The notes under the pieces were generated by a model. The model was not told the origin of the DNA. It did not search any database and was given only the letters and a program-made list of their open reading frames with translations. Source: Shinella sp. CPCC 101442 (lineage in GTDB: Bacteria > Pseudomonadota > Alphaproteobacteria > Rhizobiales > Rhizobiaceae). From it: 64,000 nucleotides of DNA. This document shows positions 17,464 to 27,090 of the stretch, in pieces. Position numbers and translations under genes: made by a program. The DNA lies in contig NZ_JALIQS010000009.1 of NCBI RefSeq assembly GCF_024704725.1, positions 89,937 to 153,936 of the forward strand. The letters run 5' to 3'. Position 1 is the first letter of the stretch, and each line of letters starts with the position of its first letter.

Positions 17464-18918
17464 ATGTATCTCGGGATCGACCTTGGCACGTCGGGCGTCA
17501 AAGCGATGCTCATCGATGCCGGCCAGCGTGTCATCGGCTCGGCGACCGGCAAGGACGTTGCGACCGCGCGACCCCATCCCGGCTGGTCCGAGCAGGACCC
17601 GGCGGACTGGATCCGCGCCACGGAGGAGGCCATCGCCGGCCTTCGTGCCGCCCATCCGGCCGAGCTTTCGGCCGTTCGCGGCATCGGCCTTTCCGGCCAT
17701 ATGCATGGCGCGACGCTGCTCGACGCCGACGACAAGGTGCTGCGGCCCTGCATCATGTGGAACGACACGCGCAGCCATCGCGAGGCGGCGGCGCTCGATG
17801 CCGATCCACGTTTCCGCAAGATTACCGGCAACATCGTCTTCCCGGGCTTCACCGCGCCGAAACTGGCCTGGGTGAAGAACAACGAGCCGGCGACCTTCGC
17901 CAGTGTTCGCTGGGTGCTGTTGCCGAAAGACTACCTGCGCGTTTGGCTGACCGGCGAGCATATGTCGGAAATGTCCGATTCGGCCGGCACTTCCTGGCTC
18001 GATACGGGTGCCCGCAAATGGTCCGCCGAGCTTCTTTCCGCCACTGATCTCGAGGAGAGGCAGATGCCGGCGCTGGTGGAGGGCACGGATGCCGCCGGTA
18101 TTCTTCGCGCGGAGCTTGCAGCCAGATGGGGCCTCGGGGCGGGCGTGGTCGTCGCCGGGGGGGCGGGCGACAATGCCGCTTCGGCCTGTGGCATGGGCAC
18201 GGTGCGCGAAGGCGCGGCCTTCGTTTCGCTTGGCACCTCGGGCGTGCTCTTCGCCGCCAACGCCAGCTATCTGCCGAACCCGGAAAGCGCCGTGCATGCC
18301 TTCTGCCACGCGCTGCCCGCCACCTGGCACCAGATGGGGGTCATCCTTTCGGCAACGGATGCGCTGAACTGGCATTCCCGCGTCACCGGCGCGTCGGCCG
18401 CGGACCTCACCGGGGAACTCGGCGAGGCGCTGCAGGCGCCCTCCGGCGTCACCTTCCTGCCCTATCTTTCCGGTGAGCGCACGCCGCACAACGATGCCAC
18501 CATTCGCGGCGCCTTCCTCGGCCTCGGCCACGAGAGCAGCCGTGTTGTGCTGACGCAGGCCGTGCTGGAAGGCGTGTCCTTCGCCATCCGCGACAGCCTG
18601 GAAGCGCTGAAATCAGCCGGCACGAAGCTGTCGCGCGTCACCGCCATCGGCGGCGGTTCGCGCTCGCGCTACTGGCTGAGTTCCATCGCGACCGCGCTTG
18701 ACCTGCCTGTCGACCTGCCGGCGGACGGCGATTTCGGCGCCGCTTTCGGCGCGGCGCGTCTCGGCCTGATCGCCGCGACCGGCGCTGACCCCGTCGCGGT
18801 CTGCACGGCACCCGCGACCGCGGAAACGATCGAACCCGAGACGGCGCTCAGTGCCGCCTATGAGGACGCCTATCAGCGCTATCGCCGGCTCTATCCGGCA
18901 ATTCGCGCCGCCTACTGA
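17464..18918 (+). CDS. xylB: Xylulokinase
   Basis: A 484-residue FGGY-family kinase that phosphorylates D-xylulose for the pentose phosphate pathway. The N-terminal phosphate-1 motif is IDLGTSGVKAMLID, followed by the xylulokinase-specific GLSGHMHGATLLD and WNDTRSHREA segments. The adenosine motif region is AIGGGSRSRYWLSSIATAL near residue 397. Length and order match XylB. GGAGAGCC precedes the ATG. It lies between the regulator gene and xylA in one transcript. Confidence 0.96.
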   Translation: MYLGIDLGTSGVKAMLIDAGQRVIGSATGKDVATARPHPGWSEQDPADWIRATEEAIAGLRAAHPAELSAVRGIGLSGHMHGATLLDADDKVLRPCIMWNDTRSHREAAALDADPRFRKITGNIVFPGFTAPKLAWVKNNEPATFASVRWVLLPKDYLRVWLTGEHMSEMSDSAGTSWLDTGARKWSAELLSATDLEERQMPALVEGTDAAGILRAELAARWGLGAGVVVAGGAGDNAASACGMGTVREGAAFVSLGTSGVLFAANASYLPNPESAVHAFCHALPATWHQMGVILSATDALNWHSRVTGASAADLTGELGEALQAPSGVTFLPYLSGERTPHNDATIRGAFLGLGHESSRVVLTQAVLEGVSFAIRDSLEALKSAGTKLSRVTAIGGGSRSRYWLSSIATALDLPVDLPADGDFGAAFGAARLGLIAATGADPVAVCTAPATAETIEPETALSAAYEDAYQRYRRLYPAIRAAY

Positions 18919-18945
18919 CACCAAAACAATCGAAGAGGAGACACC

Positions 18946-20256
18946 ATGGCCACCGGCTTTTTCGGCGATATCGCCAAGATCAAATATGAAGGCACCGACA
19001 GCACCAACCCGCTCGCCTTCCGCCACTACAATCCCGACGAGATCGTCGCGGGCAAGCGCATGGAAGATCACCTGCGCTTTGCCGTCGCCTATTGGCACAC
19101 CTTCGTCTGGCCGGGCGGCGACCCCTTCGGCGGACAGACCTTCGAGCGCCCCTGGTTCGAGGATTCCATGCAGGCCGCCAAGCTGAAGGCCGATGTCGCC
19201 TTCGAATTCTTCCAGCTGCTCGGCGTGCCCTTCTACTGCTTCCACGATGCGGATGTCCGCCCCGAGGGCAAGGACTTCGTCGAGAACACGAAGAACCTCA
19301 ACGAGATCGTCGACTACTTCGCCAGGAAGCAGGCCGATACCGGCGTCAAGCTGCTTTGGGGTACGGCGAACCTCTTCTCCAACCGCCGCTACATGGGCGG
19401 TGCCGCGACCAACCCGGATCCGGATGTCTTCGCGTTCGGGGCCGCGACGGTAAAGACCTGCATCGACGCTACGCATCGCCTGGGCGGCGACAATTATGTG
19501 CTGTGGGGCGGCCGTGAAGGCTACGAGACCCTGCTCAACACGAATATCGGCCAGGAGCTTGACCAGCTCGGCCGCTTCGTCAACATGGTCGTCGAATACA
19601 AGCACAAGATCGGCTTCAAGGGCGCGATCCTCATCGAGCCGAAGCCGCAGGAGCCGACCAAGCACCAGTACGACTACGATGTCGCAACGGTCTTCGGCTT
19701 CCTCAAGAAGTACGGGCTGGAAAACGAGGTGAAGGTCAATATCGAGCAGGGCCATGCCATCCTTGCCGGCCATTCCTTCGAGCACGAGCTGGCGCTTGCC
19801 AATGCGCTCGGCATCTTCGGCTCCATCGACATGAACCGCAACGACTACCAGTCCGGCTGGGACACCGACCAGTTCCCGAACAACGTGCCGGAAATGGCGC
19901 TGGCCTTCTATCAGGTTCTCTCCGGTGGCGGTTTCACCACCGGCGGCACGAACTTCGACGCCAAGCTGCGCCGCCAGTCGATCGATCCGGCGGACCTGCT
20001 GATCGGTCACATCGGCGGCATGGATTGCTGCGCCCGCGGCCTGAAGGCGGCGGCGAAGATGATCGAGGACAAGGCGCTGTCCGGCCCGCTCGCCGAGCGT
20101 TATGCCGGCTGGCAGTCTCCGGAGGCCCGGAAGGTGCTTTCCGGCGGTTCGTCGCTGGAGGCGCTGGAAGCCTATGTGCTGAAGGACGGCATCAATCCGA
20201 AGCCGCGCTCCGGCAAGCAGGAACTCCTGGAAAACGTGATCAACCGCTACGTCTGA
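18946..20256 (+). CDS. xylA: Xylose isomerase
   Basis: A 436-residue TIM-barrel isomerase that converts D-xylose to D-xylulose in the cytoplasm. The family signatures are visible: [11 protein letters not shown] (catalytic His and Asp), [44 protein letters not shown] and the metal-site stretch [18 protein letters not shown]. Length is that of the class II enzymes of Gram-negative bacteria. GAAGAGGAGA precedes the ATG. It is the last gene of xylRBA; no xylFGH transporter is in the window, so uptake must be encoded elsewhere. Confidence 0.97.
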   Translation: MATGFFGDIAKIKYEGTDSTNPLAFRHYNPDEIVAGKRMEDHLRFAVAYWHTFVWPGGDPFGGQTFERPWFEDSMQAAKLKADVAFEFFQLLGVPFYCFHDADVRPEGKDFVENTKNLNEIVDYFARKQADTGVKLLWGTANLFSNRRYMGGAATNPDPDVFAFGAATVKTCIDATHRLGGDNYVLWGGREGYETLLNTNIGQELDQLGRFVNMVVEYKHKIGFKGAILIEPKPQEPTKHQYDYDVATVFGFLKKYGLENEVKVNIEQGHAILAGHSFEHELALANALGIFGSIDMNRNDYQSGWDTDQFPNNVPEMALAFYQVLSGGGFTTGGTNFDAKLRRQSIDPADLLIGHIGGMDCCARGLKAAAKMIEDKALSGPLAERYAGWQSPEARKVLSGGSSLEALEAYVLKDGINPKPRSGKQELLENVINRYV

Positions 20257-20283
20257 TCTCTCAGGCTGTCATACCGAAAAAAG

Positions 20284-20318
20284 AAGGGCGCCCTGTGGCG
20301 CCCTTTTGCTTTTTAAAG
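20284..20318 (+). terminator. Rho-independent terminator of the xyl operon
   Basis: AAGGGCGCC and GGCGCCCTT pair perfectly over 9 bp around CTGT and run into TTTTGCTTTTT. Confidence 0.92.
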
Positions 20319-20584
20319 CTGCTTGACGTTAGGTGAGGTATATTTCCTGTTGTACTGTGACGAAGTGCCTCATGATTGTTTTAATTGGTATGGAATATAA
20401 TAATAAGGTTCTCTTATCGGATATTTTCGATTCTATTTTGTCCTTCGTCAATTTTGTCTCAAGTATTTCTTCGTTGATTATATTGTTTGTTTACTGTCGG
20501 CTGTGAAAAATCACGACATACGGAAGGCCCGACCTGATTCGAAACTTGATGCCGGGTGCCCTTCAACAGCAAAGGAATTGTCGG
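20319..20584. other. AT-rich upstream region of the chemoreceptor gene
   Basis: Bases 20330-20520 are markedly richer in A/T than the rest of the window, which suits a regulatory segment bound by a nucleoid protein or a strong motility promoter. I found no clear -35/-10 pair, palindrome or small gene. AAAGGA (20571-20576) at its end is the ribosome site for the chemoreceptor. Confidence 0.5.
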
Positions 20585-22093
20585 ATGTCGATGCAGGATG
20601 CCAAAACGCAACAACTCAACGAACGCCTCCAGTTTGTCGATTTCGATGACGCCCAGCGCGAGGCGCTGAAGAATGCCCTGCCGACGATCTCCGCTTCACT
20701 CGACGGCGCGCTCGACACCTTCTACGCCAAGGCCCGCGCGACGCCCGAGACGGCCCGTTTTTTTGCCAACGAGGCCCATATCCAGAGCGCCAAGGGGCGC
20801 CAGGTCAAGCATTGGGAAGTGATCGGTTCGGCAACGTTCGACGCGCGCTATGTCGATGCGGTCACCACGATCGGCAAGACCCACGCCCGCCTGGGCCTCG
20901 AGCCGCGCTGGTATATCGGCGGCTATGCGCTGATCCTCGAAGCCATCGTCGAAAGCGTCATTTCCAAACATCTCGAAGGTTTCCTCTATCGCAGGAAGGC
21001 GGCGGCGATCAGTGGCGAGATCACCGCCATCGTGAAGGCGGCGCTAGTCGACATGGACTATGCGATCTCGGTCTATCTGGAGGCCCTTCAGGAGGAGCGC
21101 GAGAAATCGGAAGCCGAGCGGCAGGTCCGTAATGCCGAGCAGGAAGAGGCGCTCGGCGCGCTCGACACCTCGCTCAACCGCCTTGCCGGCGGCGACCTCA
21201 CGGCCTCCATCGCCCAACCGCTGGCCCCGCAGTTCGAGCGCCTACGCACCAACTTCAATGCCGCCATCGAGAAGCTGGACGATACGCTCGGCGCCATCGT
21301 GACGGCGGCGGAGGATGCCGCCGGCAATTCCGGCGAACTGGTCAATGCCACCGACGACATGGCCAGGCGCACTGAACAGCAGGCGGCCTCGCTCGAGGAA
21401 ACGGCGGCGGCCGTCGAGGAAATCACCACCATTTCGCGCGAGGCGGCCATTCGTGCGGAAGAAGCGCGCCGCGTCGTCGGCAGTGCCACGGAAGAGGCCC
21501 AGCGCTCCGGCCAGATCGTCGAGCAGACGGTCGCGGCGATGGGCGCTATCCAGGAATCGTCGGGAAAGATCACGCAGATCATCGGCGTGATCGACCAGAT
21601 CTCCTTCCAGACCAACCTTCTCGCCTTGAATGCCGGCGTCGAGGCGGCGCGGGCCGGTGAGGCCGGCAAGGGCTTTGCGGTCGTGGCGCAGGAGGTTCGC
21701 GAACTGGCGCAGAAGTCCGCGGAAGCGGCGAAGGAGATCAAGACACTGATCGACAAATCCTTCGAGGACGTGCTGCTCGGTGTGTCGCTGGTCAACAAGA
21801 CCGGCGAAGCGTTGCACCATATCGGCGAGCAGGTCGTGTTTATCAATGCGCATATCGATGCCATCACAAACTCCGCCCGCGAACAGTCGGCAGGTATTTC
21901 CGAGATCAACACGGCGGTCGGCAGCATGGACCAGATGACCCAGCAGAACGCTGCGATGGTGGAGGAAACCAATGCGGCGACGCATAATCTGATGCAGATC
22001 AGCACGACATTGAAGGGGCTGGTCGACCGGTTCACGGTCTCGGCGGCGCGCATTCAGCGCACGGAGAAACCAGCGCGGCGCCGCTACGGCTAA
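20585..22093 (+). CDS. Soluble globin-coupled methyl-accepting chemotaxis protein
   Basis: A 502-residue cytoplasmic chemoreceptor without membrane segments. Residues 10-170 are a protoglobin-type sensor: the likely haem-ligating proximal His is His76 in GRQVKHWEVI, and GLEPRWYIGGYALILEAI is the family's helix G region. A HAMP-like stretch (LNRLAGGDLTASI) follows near 198-215, and a methylated helical bundle with the signalling tip IDQISFQTNLLALNAGVEAARAGEAGKGFAVVAQEVREL (quoted in part: FQTNLLALNAGVEAAR) near 340-380. Such HemAT/McpB-like proteins sense O2 or redox through haem. The start at 20585 has AAAGGA 8 bases upstream. It overlaps the convergent LacI gene by 4 bases. Confidence 0.9.
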   Translation: MSMQDAKTQQLNERLQFVDFDDAQREALKNALPTISASLDGALDTFYAKARATPETARFFANEAHIQSAKGRQVKHWEVIGSATFDARYVDAVTTIGKTHARLGLEPRWYIGGYALILEAIVESVISKHLEGFLYRRKAAAISGEITAIVKAALVDMDYAISVYLEALQEEREKSEAERQVRNAEQEEALGALDTSLNRLAGGDLTASIAQPLAPQFERLRTNFNAAIEKLDDTLGAIVTAAEDAAGNSGELVNATDDMARRTEQQAASLEETAAAVEEITTISREAAIRAEEARRVVGSATEEAQRSGQIVEQTVAAMGAIQESSGKITQIIGVIDQISFQTNLLALNAGVEAARAGEAGKGFAVVAQEVRELAQKSAEAAKEIKTLIDKSFEDVLLGVSLVNKTGEALHHIGEQVVFINAHIDAITNSAREQSAGISEINTAVGSMDQMTQQNAAMVEETNAATHNLMQISTTLKGLVDRFTVSAARIQRTEKPARRRYG

Positions 22094-23115
22094 CGGCGTA
22101 CGAAGCGCCGCGCCGGCGCCGATACCGAATTGCGCACGATCAGGTCCGGCCGAAGCAGGATTTCCGTTTCGGCCGGCTCGTTGTTGGAAAGCAGTTCGAA
22201 GAGCAGCGCCATGGCGCTCCTGCCGATGGCGGTGCGCGGCTGGCGGATCGTCGTCAGCGAGGGCGTCATGAAGCTTGCCTGCGGCACATCGTCGAAGCCG
22301 GTCACGGAAAAATCGGTCGGGATATCGTAGCCGCGTGCGCCAAGCCCGATCATCACGCCGATAGCGGTCTGATCATTGACGCACATGAAGGCGGTCGGCA
22401 GCGTGTCGCGCATGAAGAGTTGTTCGAGCGCAAGGCGGCCGCTCTCGATCGTGCCGTCACCCTCCAGGATGATACGCTCACTGAGCGGCACGCCTGCCGC
22501 GTCCATTCCTGCGTCATAACCCTGCCGGCGGCGGCTATAGGCCAGACGGGTGCGCGAATCGCCGATGAAGGCGATCTTGCGGTGGCCTTCGGCGATCAGC
22601 AGGTCGACGGCCTTGCGCGCACCCTCGATGTCATCGACGCCGACATAGGGAATGCCGCCATTATAGACCGGCTCGAAGACGCCGACGCTGGGCGGTAGGC
22701 GCGCGGTCATGCTCTGGTGGCCGAAGGGCAGGATGCCGGTGAAAAGAATGAGCCCGGCGGCCTGGTTGGAGTTCAGGAACTTCAGATATTCCAGCCCGCG
22801 CTGCGGATCGTTCTGCGTATGGCCGATCAGGATGCCGTAGCCATGCGCGCGCGCCTCGTTTTCCAGGCCGACGAGGATGTTGGAAAAGTTCGGGTCACCG
22901 ATATCGGGGGCCACCACGAGGATCATGTTCGACCGACCGAGGCGCAGGCTGCGCGCCATGGCATTGGTCGTATAGCCGGTGATGGCGATGGCCTGGTTGA
23001 CCTTCAACCGCGTCGAATTCGCAACCTTCTCCGGTGTGTGGATCGCCCGCGATACGGTCGCGATCGAGACCTGCGCGATACGCGCGACATCCTCGATCGT
23101 GGCAGGGCTGGACAT
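22090..23115 (-). CDS. LacI-family repressor of the adjacent sugar ABC importer
   Basis: A 341-residue repressor with helix-turn-helix IEDVARIAQVSIATVSRAIH and a LacI ligand domain (VVAPDIGDPNFSNILVGLENEA, GYDIPTDFSVTGFDD). It is transcribed away from the ABC transporter genes, with a large nested palindrome at 23253-23293 between them, so it very likely represses the transporter and itself. ATG 23115 is preferred over TTG 23121 because of the GAGAG upstream and the family start. The inducer is the transported sugar or a catabolite, unknown. Its stop lies inside the end of the convergent chemoreceptor gene. Confidence 0.92.
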   Translation of the reverse strand: MSSPATIEDVARIAQVSIATVSRAIHTPEKVANSTRLKVNQAIAITGYTTNAMARSLRLGRSNMILVVAPDIGDPNFSNILVGLENEARAHGYGILIGHTQNDPQRGLEYLKFLNSNQAAGLILFTGILPFGHQSMTARLPPSVGVFEPVYNGGIPYVGVDDIEGARKAVDLLIAEGHRKIAFIGDSRTRLAYSRRRQGYDAGMDAAGVPLSERIILEGDGTIESGRLALEQLFMRDTLPTAFMCVNDQTAIGVMIGLGARGYDIPTDFSVTGFDDVPQASFMTPSLTTIRQPRTAIGRSAMALLFELLSNNEPAETEILLRPDLIVRNSVSAPARRFVRR

Positions 23116-23252
23116 TGACAAACGGCTCTCACTCGGCGTTGCAATTCCAGCGTGAAGATATCCGGAACGGCGTGGATCAAACGAATTGCGGGGACACTAC
23201 ACAGACTGGACTGAGGGTCAAACGGCGCTTGATGAAAATTCCTGATATCCAA

Positions 23253-23293
23253 TGATGTAAACCTTTACATACCCAGTGTAAAGGTTTACATCA
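23253..23293. promoter_or_regulatory. Nested double LacI operator
   Basis: TGATGTAAACCTTTACA (23253-23269) and TGTAAAGGTTTACATCA (23277-23293) are perfect inverted copies separated by 7 bases. Each contains its own palindrome, TGTAAA-CC-TTTACA or its complement, so there are two identical operators whose centres are 20 bp apart. They lie 37 bases before the ATPase ATG. Confidence 0.85.
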
Positions 23294-23329
23294 TGCTCAA
23301 GCGGTCGAGGAGCCGCAGGGAGGAAATCG

Positions 23330-24856
23330 ATGAATCCGGACGCTGCCGACGGGGCTCCCGTCGTTCTTTCCGCGCGCCGTATCAGCAAGTCGTTCAGCGG
23401 CGTGCAGGTCCTGTTCAGCGTCAATTTCGAGCTTCGCGCCGGCGAGATCCATGCGCTCATGGGCGAGAATGGCGCCGGCAAATCGACGCTCGTCAAGATA
23501 CTCTCGGGTTTCGAACAGCCGACCTCCGGCGAGATCCTGCTGGACGGGCAGCCGGTAAAGCTTCCACCAAACGGCCAGGCCGAGCATCTCGGCATCGTCA
23601 TCATCCACCAGGAATTCAATCTCGCCGAACACCTGACCGTCACCGAGAGCCTTTTCCTCGGTCGCGAGGTCACGCGTTTAGGCGTGCTGGATCGCAAGTT
23701 CATGCGCGCCGAGACGCGCCGCGTGCTCGACCAGCTCGGCTCCCATGTCGACGAGAATGCATTCATCAGTTCGCTCTCCATCGCCGACAAGCAGATGGTC
23801 GAGATCGCCAAGGCGATCAGCCGCGATGCGCGCATCATCTTCATGGACGAGCCGACCGCCGTGCTCTCCCGCGAGGAGACCAATTATCTCTTCCGGCAGG
23901 TGCGCAAGCTGCGTGAAAAGGGTACCTCCTTCGTCTTCGTCTCGCACAAGCTGGACGAGGTCATGGAGCTGACCGATCGCGTGACGGTGCTGCGCGATGG
24001 TCAATGGGTGAAGACCGCCCCCACCAGCATTCTCGATGGCGAGGCCATTGCGCAGCTGATGGTCGGCCGCGAGCTTTCCAGCCTCTATCCCGGCAAGCAG
24101 GAGCCGAGCGTCGACGAGGAAGTAACCCTCGCCGTCTCGGGGCTGACGACGCATTATGTGCAGGACGCGAGCTTCGAGGTGCGCAAGGGCGAGATTCTCG
24201 GCTTTTCCGGCCTGATCGGTTCGGGTCGTACGGAACTGATGGAAGCGGTCGCGGGCCTGCGTGCGCGGCTTTCGGGTGAGGTGACGGTGCGTGGCGAAAG
24301 CGTGGCCGGAGGCGACGTGCATGCGGCCAACCGCGTCGGCATCGCCTACATGACCAAGGACCGCAAGCACAAGGGCCTGCTGCTCAACTCGCGCATGACG
24401 GCGAACCTGACGCTGCAATCGCTCGATCAGCATGGCAAATACGGTTATCTCAGCCCGAAGAGCGAGGCGGCAGCCCTTGAGCGCGCCCGCCGCCGCTTCG
24501 ATATCCGCGTGCGCGACGGACGGGTCGTCGCCGGCCGCATGTCGGGCGGCAACCAGCAGAAACTGCTGCTCGCCAAGGTCATGGAGACCGAGCCCGACGT
24601 CATCATCATCGACGAGCCGACGCGCGGCATCGATGTCGGCACCAAGCAGCAGATTTACCATTTCATTTCCGCGCTCGCCCGCGACGGCAAGTCGATCATC
24701 GTCGTCTCCTCGGAGATGCCCGAGATCATCGGGCTCTGCACCCGCGTCGCCGTCATGCGCGAAGGGCGGATCGTCGGCATTCTCGAAGGCGAGGAAATCT
24801 CCGAACAGGAAATCATGCGCTATTCGGCAGGGTTGAAGAAAAGGACCGCCGCCTGA
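23330..24856 (+). CDS. Sugar ABC transporter ATP-binding protein (RbsA/MglA type, fused double domain)
   Basis: A 508-residue ATPase made of two ABC domains in tandem. The first has Walker A GENGAGKST (45-53) and Walker B IIFMDEPTAVL; its signature is degenerate (SSLSIADKQ). The second has a degenerate P-loop (GLIGSGRTE) but an intact signature SGGNQQK and Walker B VIIIDEPTRG. This asymmetry is normal for carbohydrate-uptake-2 (CUT2) ATPases, which import monosaccharides. GGAGG precedes the ATG. It is first in the ATPase-permease-binding protein operon, repressed presumably at the nested LacI operator. Confidence 0.95.
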   Translation: MNPDAADGAPVVLSARRISKSFSGVQVLFSVNFELRAGEIHALMGENGAGKSTLVKILSGFEQPTSGEILLDGQPVKLPPNGQAEHLGIVIIHQEFNLAEHLTVTESLFLGREVTRLGVLDRKFMRAETRRVLDQLGSHVDENAFISSLSIADKQMVEIAKAISRDARIIFMDEPTAVLSREETNYLFRQVRKLREKGTSFVFVSHKLDEVMELTDRVTVLRDGQWVKTAPTSILDGEAIAQLMVGRELSSLYPGKQEPSVDEEVTLAVSGLTTHYVQDASFEVRKGEILGFSGLIGSGRTELMEAVAGLRARLSGEVTVRGESVAGGDVHAANRVGIAYMTKDRKHKGLLLNSRMTANLTLQSLDQHGKYGYLSPKSEAAALERARRRFDIRVRDGRVVAGRMSGGNQQKLLLAKVMETEPDVIIIDEPTRGIDVGTKQQIYHFISALARDGKSIIVVSSEMPEIIGLCTRVAVMREGRIVGILEGEEISEQEIMRYSAGLKKRTAA

Positions 24857-24901
24857 GGTTTTCCGGGCAGCGATAGAACAACATTTGGGTTGGGGACGAA
24901 T

Positions 24902-25912
24902 ATGACCGCAAGCGAAGATACGGTTGAAACGAAGACGCGCGGCCGAAGCTGGCGGGATGTCGATCTCAGGGCCGTCGCGCCCTTTGCGGCGCTGGCGCTG
25001 TTGCTGATCGTCGGTGCGCTGGTCAATCCGAATTTCATCGGCATCAACAACCTCGCGAACGTCGCGACGCGCAGCGCCTTCATCGCGATCATCGCGGTCG
25101 GCGCGACTTTCGTGATTTCATCCGGCGACCTCGACCTGTCGGTCGGCTCGATGGTCGCCTTCGTCGCCTCGATCATGATCATCTTCATGAATTCCGGGGC
25201 GATTGCGGATCCGGGCCTGATGCTGGCGGCCGCTATCGTCCTGACGATGGTCATCGGCGGAGCCTGCGGCCTCGCCAACGGCCTGATCACCACCGTCGGC
25301 AAGATCGAGCCCTTCATCGCCACGCTCGGCACCATGGGCATCTATCGCGGCCTCACCACCTGGTTGTCACAGGGTGGCGCGATCACGCTGCGCGAGCCGG
25401 AACTGCAGGCGCTCTATCGGCCTGCCTATTTCGGCTACATTCTCGGCGTGCCGGTGCCGATCGTCGTCATTCTGGTCGTGACCGCCATTGCGGCCTTCAT
25501 CCTCTATCGCACGCGCTACGGCCGCCACGTCGTTGCCGTCGGCTCCAATGCGGACGTCGCGCGCTATTCCGGCATCCCGGTCAACCGCGTGCGCACCATC
25601 GCCTTCGTCATCCAGGGTCTCTGCGTCGCCATCGCCGTGCTGCTCTATGTGCCGCGCCTCGGCTCGACGTCGGCCACGACCGGCATCCTGTGGGAATTGC
25701 AGGCGATCACGGCCGTCGTCGTCGGCGGCACCGCGCTGAAAGGCGGGGCAGGGCGCGTCTGGGGCACGATCTGCGGCGCGTTCATTCTCGAACTGGTGGG
25801 CAACATCATGCTGCTCTCCAACTTCATCAGCGAATATCTGATCGGGGCCATCCAGGGCGCGATCATCATCATTGCGATGCTCGTCCAGCGTTCGCTGGTA
25901 CGGAAATCGTGA
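24902..25912 (+). CDS. Sugar ABC transporter permease (RbsC type)
   Basis: A 336-residue inner-membrane permease with 8-10 helices of the BPD_transp_2 family. Typical CUT2 stretches are SSGDLDLSVGSMVAFVA, GLITTVGKIEPFIATLGTMGIYRG and TAVVVGGTALKGGAGRVWGT. GGGGA lies 6 bases before ATG 24902; an in-frame TTG at 24890 is the alternative. It lies 45 bases after the ATPase gene and forms the membrane channel, probably as a homodimer. Confidence 0.94.
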   Translation: MTASEDTVETKTRGRSWRDVDLRAVAPFAALALLLIVGALVNPNFIGINNLANVATRSAFIAIIAVGATFVISSGDLDLSVGSMVAFVASIMIIFMNSGAIADPGLMLAAAIVLTMVIGGACGLANGLITTVGKIEPFIATLGTMGIYRGLTTWLSQGGAITLREPELQALYRPAYFGYILGVPVPIVVILVVTAIAAFILYRTRYGRHVVAVGSNADVARYSGIPVNRVRTIAFVIQGLCVAIAVLLYVPRLGSTSATTGILWELQAITAVVVGGTALKGGAGRVWGTICGAFILELVGNIMLLSNFISEYLIGAIQGAIIIIAMLVQRSLVRKS

Positions 25913-25917
25913 GACCA

Positions 25918-25984
25918 GGCAGGGCCGGCACGCGCAAAGCGGCCGGGCCTGCGGGGACGTAGCCGGGTTCACAGGTCCCCGGTG
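25918..25984 (+). other. Intercistronic hairpin region before the binding-protein gene
   Basis: GCAGGGCCGG pairs with CCGGGCCTGC (9 of 10), followed by GGGGAC pairing with GTCCCC. There is no T-run. Such structures between permease and binding-protein cistrons often stabilise or separate the more abundant binding-protein mRNA; that role is inferred. Confidence 0.5.
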
Positions 25985-26016
25985 AGGAACGAAGACCTGC
26001 TTTTGGGAGGAAACTC

Positions 26017-26967
26017 ATGCGCAAGAAACTTTTGGGCCTGACCGTTGCGGCGATGGCGCTGATCGCCGGTGCCGTTCATGCGGAAGACAAGAAGGTGACG
26101 ATCGGCGTCTCGATCCCGGCCGCCGACCACGGCTGGACGTCCGGCGTCGTCTACCACGCCGAGCGCGTCGCCAAGCTCCTCATGGAGCGCAATCCGGGCC
26201 TCAACGTCATCGTCAAGACCTCGCCGGATCCGGCAAGCCAGGCGAATGCCGTGCAGGATTTGGAAACGCAGGGCATCGACGCGCTCGTCATCCTGCCGAC
26301 CGATCCGGATCCGCTGGTCAACGCGATCAAGGAAGTCAAGGGCAAGGGCACCTTCGTCGCGCTCGTCGACCGTGCGCCGAGCACCAACGACAATTCCGTG
26401 CGTGACCTCTACGTTGCCGGCAACAACTTCGCACTCGGCCAGACGGCCGGCGAATATATCAAGACCACGACGCCGGACGCTGAAGTCGTCGTTATCAGAG
26501 GCATGGCGATCCCGATCGACCAGCAGCGCCAGGACGGTTTCGACAAGGGTATCGAAGGCTCGAACGTCAAGGTTCTCGATCGCCAGTACGGCAACTGGAA
26601 CCGCGACGATGCCTTCAAGGTCATGCAGGACTATCTGACCAAGTACCAGAAGATCGACGTCGTATGGTGCCAGGACGACGACATGGCTGTCGGCGTTCTC
26701 CAGGCCATCGAGCAGGCCGGCCGCAAGGACATCCAGTATGTCATCGCCGGCGCCGGCTCGAAGGACATGATCAAGAAGGTCATGGACGGCGACAAGATGA
26801 TCCCGGTCGATGTGCTCTATCCGCCGGCAATGGTCGGAACCGCGCTCGAAATGACCGTTGCCAATTTCTACGGCCAGGTCCCGGTTCGCGGCGTCTACAC
26901 GATCGACGCCACGCTGGTCACGAAGGACAACGCGAAGGACTTCTACTTCCCGGACTCCCCGTTCTGA
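26017..26967 (+). CDS. Periplasmic sugar-binding protein of the ABC importer
   Basis: A 316-residue type I periplasmic-binding protein. The signal peptide ends near residue 22 (GAVHA|ED). Family stretches are VTIGVSIPAADHGWTSGV, LVILPTDPDPLVNAIKEVK, FVALVDRAPSTND and DVVWCQDDDMAVGVLQAIEQAG. TGGGAGGAAA precedes the ATG. It is last in the transporter operon and is followed by a strong terminator. The ligand is not predictable; the nearby isomerase and dehydrogenase suggest a monosaccharide or inositol-like polyol. Confidence 0.94.
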   Translation: MRKKLLGLTVAAMALIAGAVHAEDKKVTIGVSIPAADHGWTSGVVYHAERVAKLLMERNPGLNVIVKTSPDPASQANAVQDLETQGIDALVILPTDPDPLVNAIKEVKGKGTFVALVDRAPSTNDNSVRDLYVAGNNFALGQTAGEYIKTTTPDAEVVVIRGMAIPIDQQRQDGFDKGIEGSNVKVLDRQYGNWNRDDAFKVMQDYLTKYQKIDVVWCQDDDMAVGVLQAIEQAGRKDIQYVIAGAGSKDMIKKVMDGDKMIPVDVLYPPAMVGTALEMTVANFYGQVPVRGVYTIDATLVTKDNAKDFYFPDSPF

Positions 26968-26983
26968 TCTGACAATACCAGAG

Positions 26984-27017
26984 CCGCCCGGGACATGATG
27001 GCCCGGGCGGTTTTTCT
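26984..27017 (+). terminator. Rho-independent terminator of the sugar ABC operon
   Basis: CCGCCCGGG and CCCGGGCGG pair perfectly over 9 bp around a 9-base loop and are followed by TTTTTCTTT. Confidence 0.92.
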
Positions 27018-27090
27018 TTCCGCTTTTCTTGCGGCTTGTCCGCGATTCCGCATTGCCCGACCCGCCAAAGGCCGATAGCTTTCCACGCGC

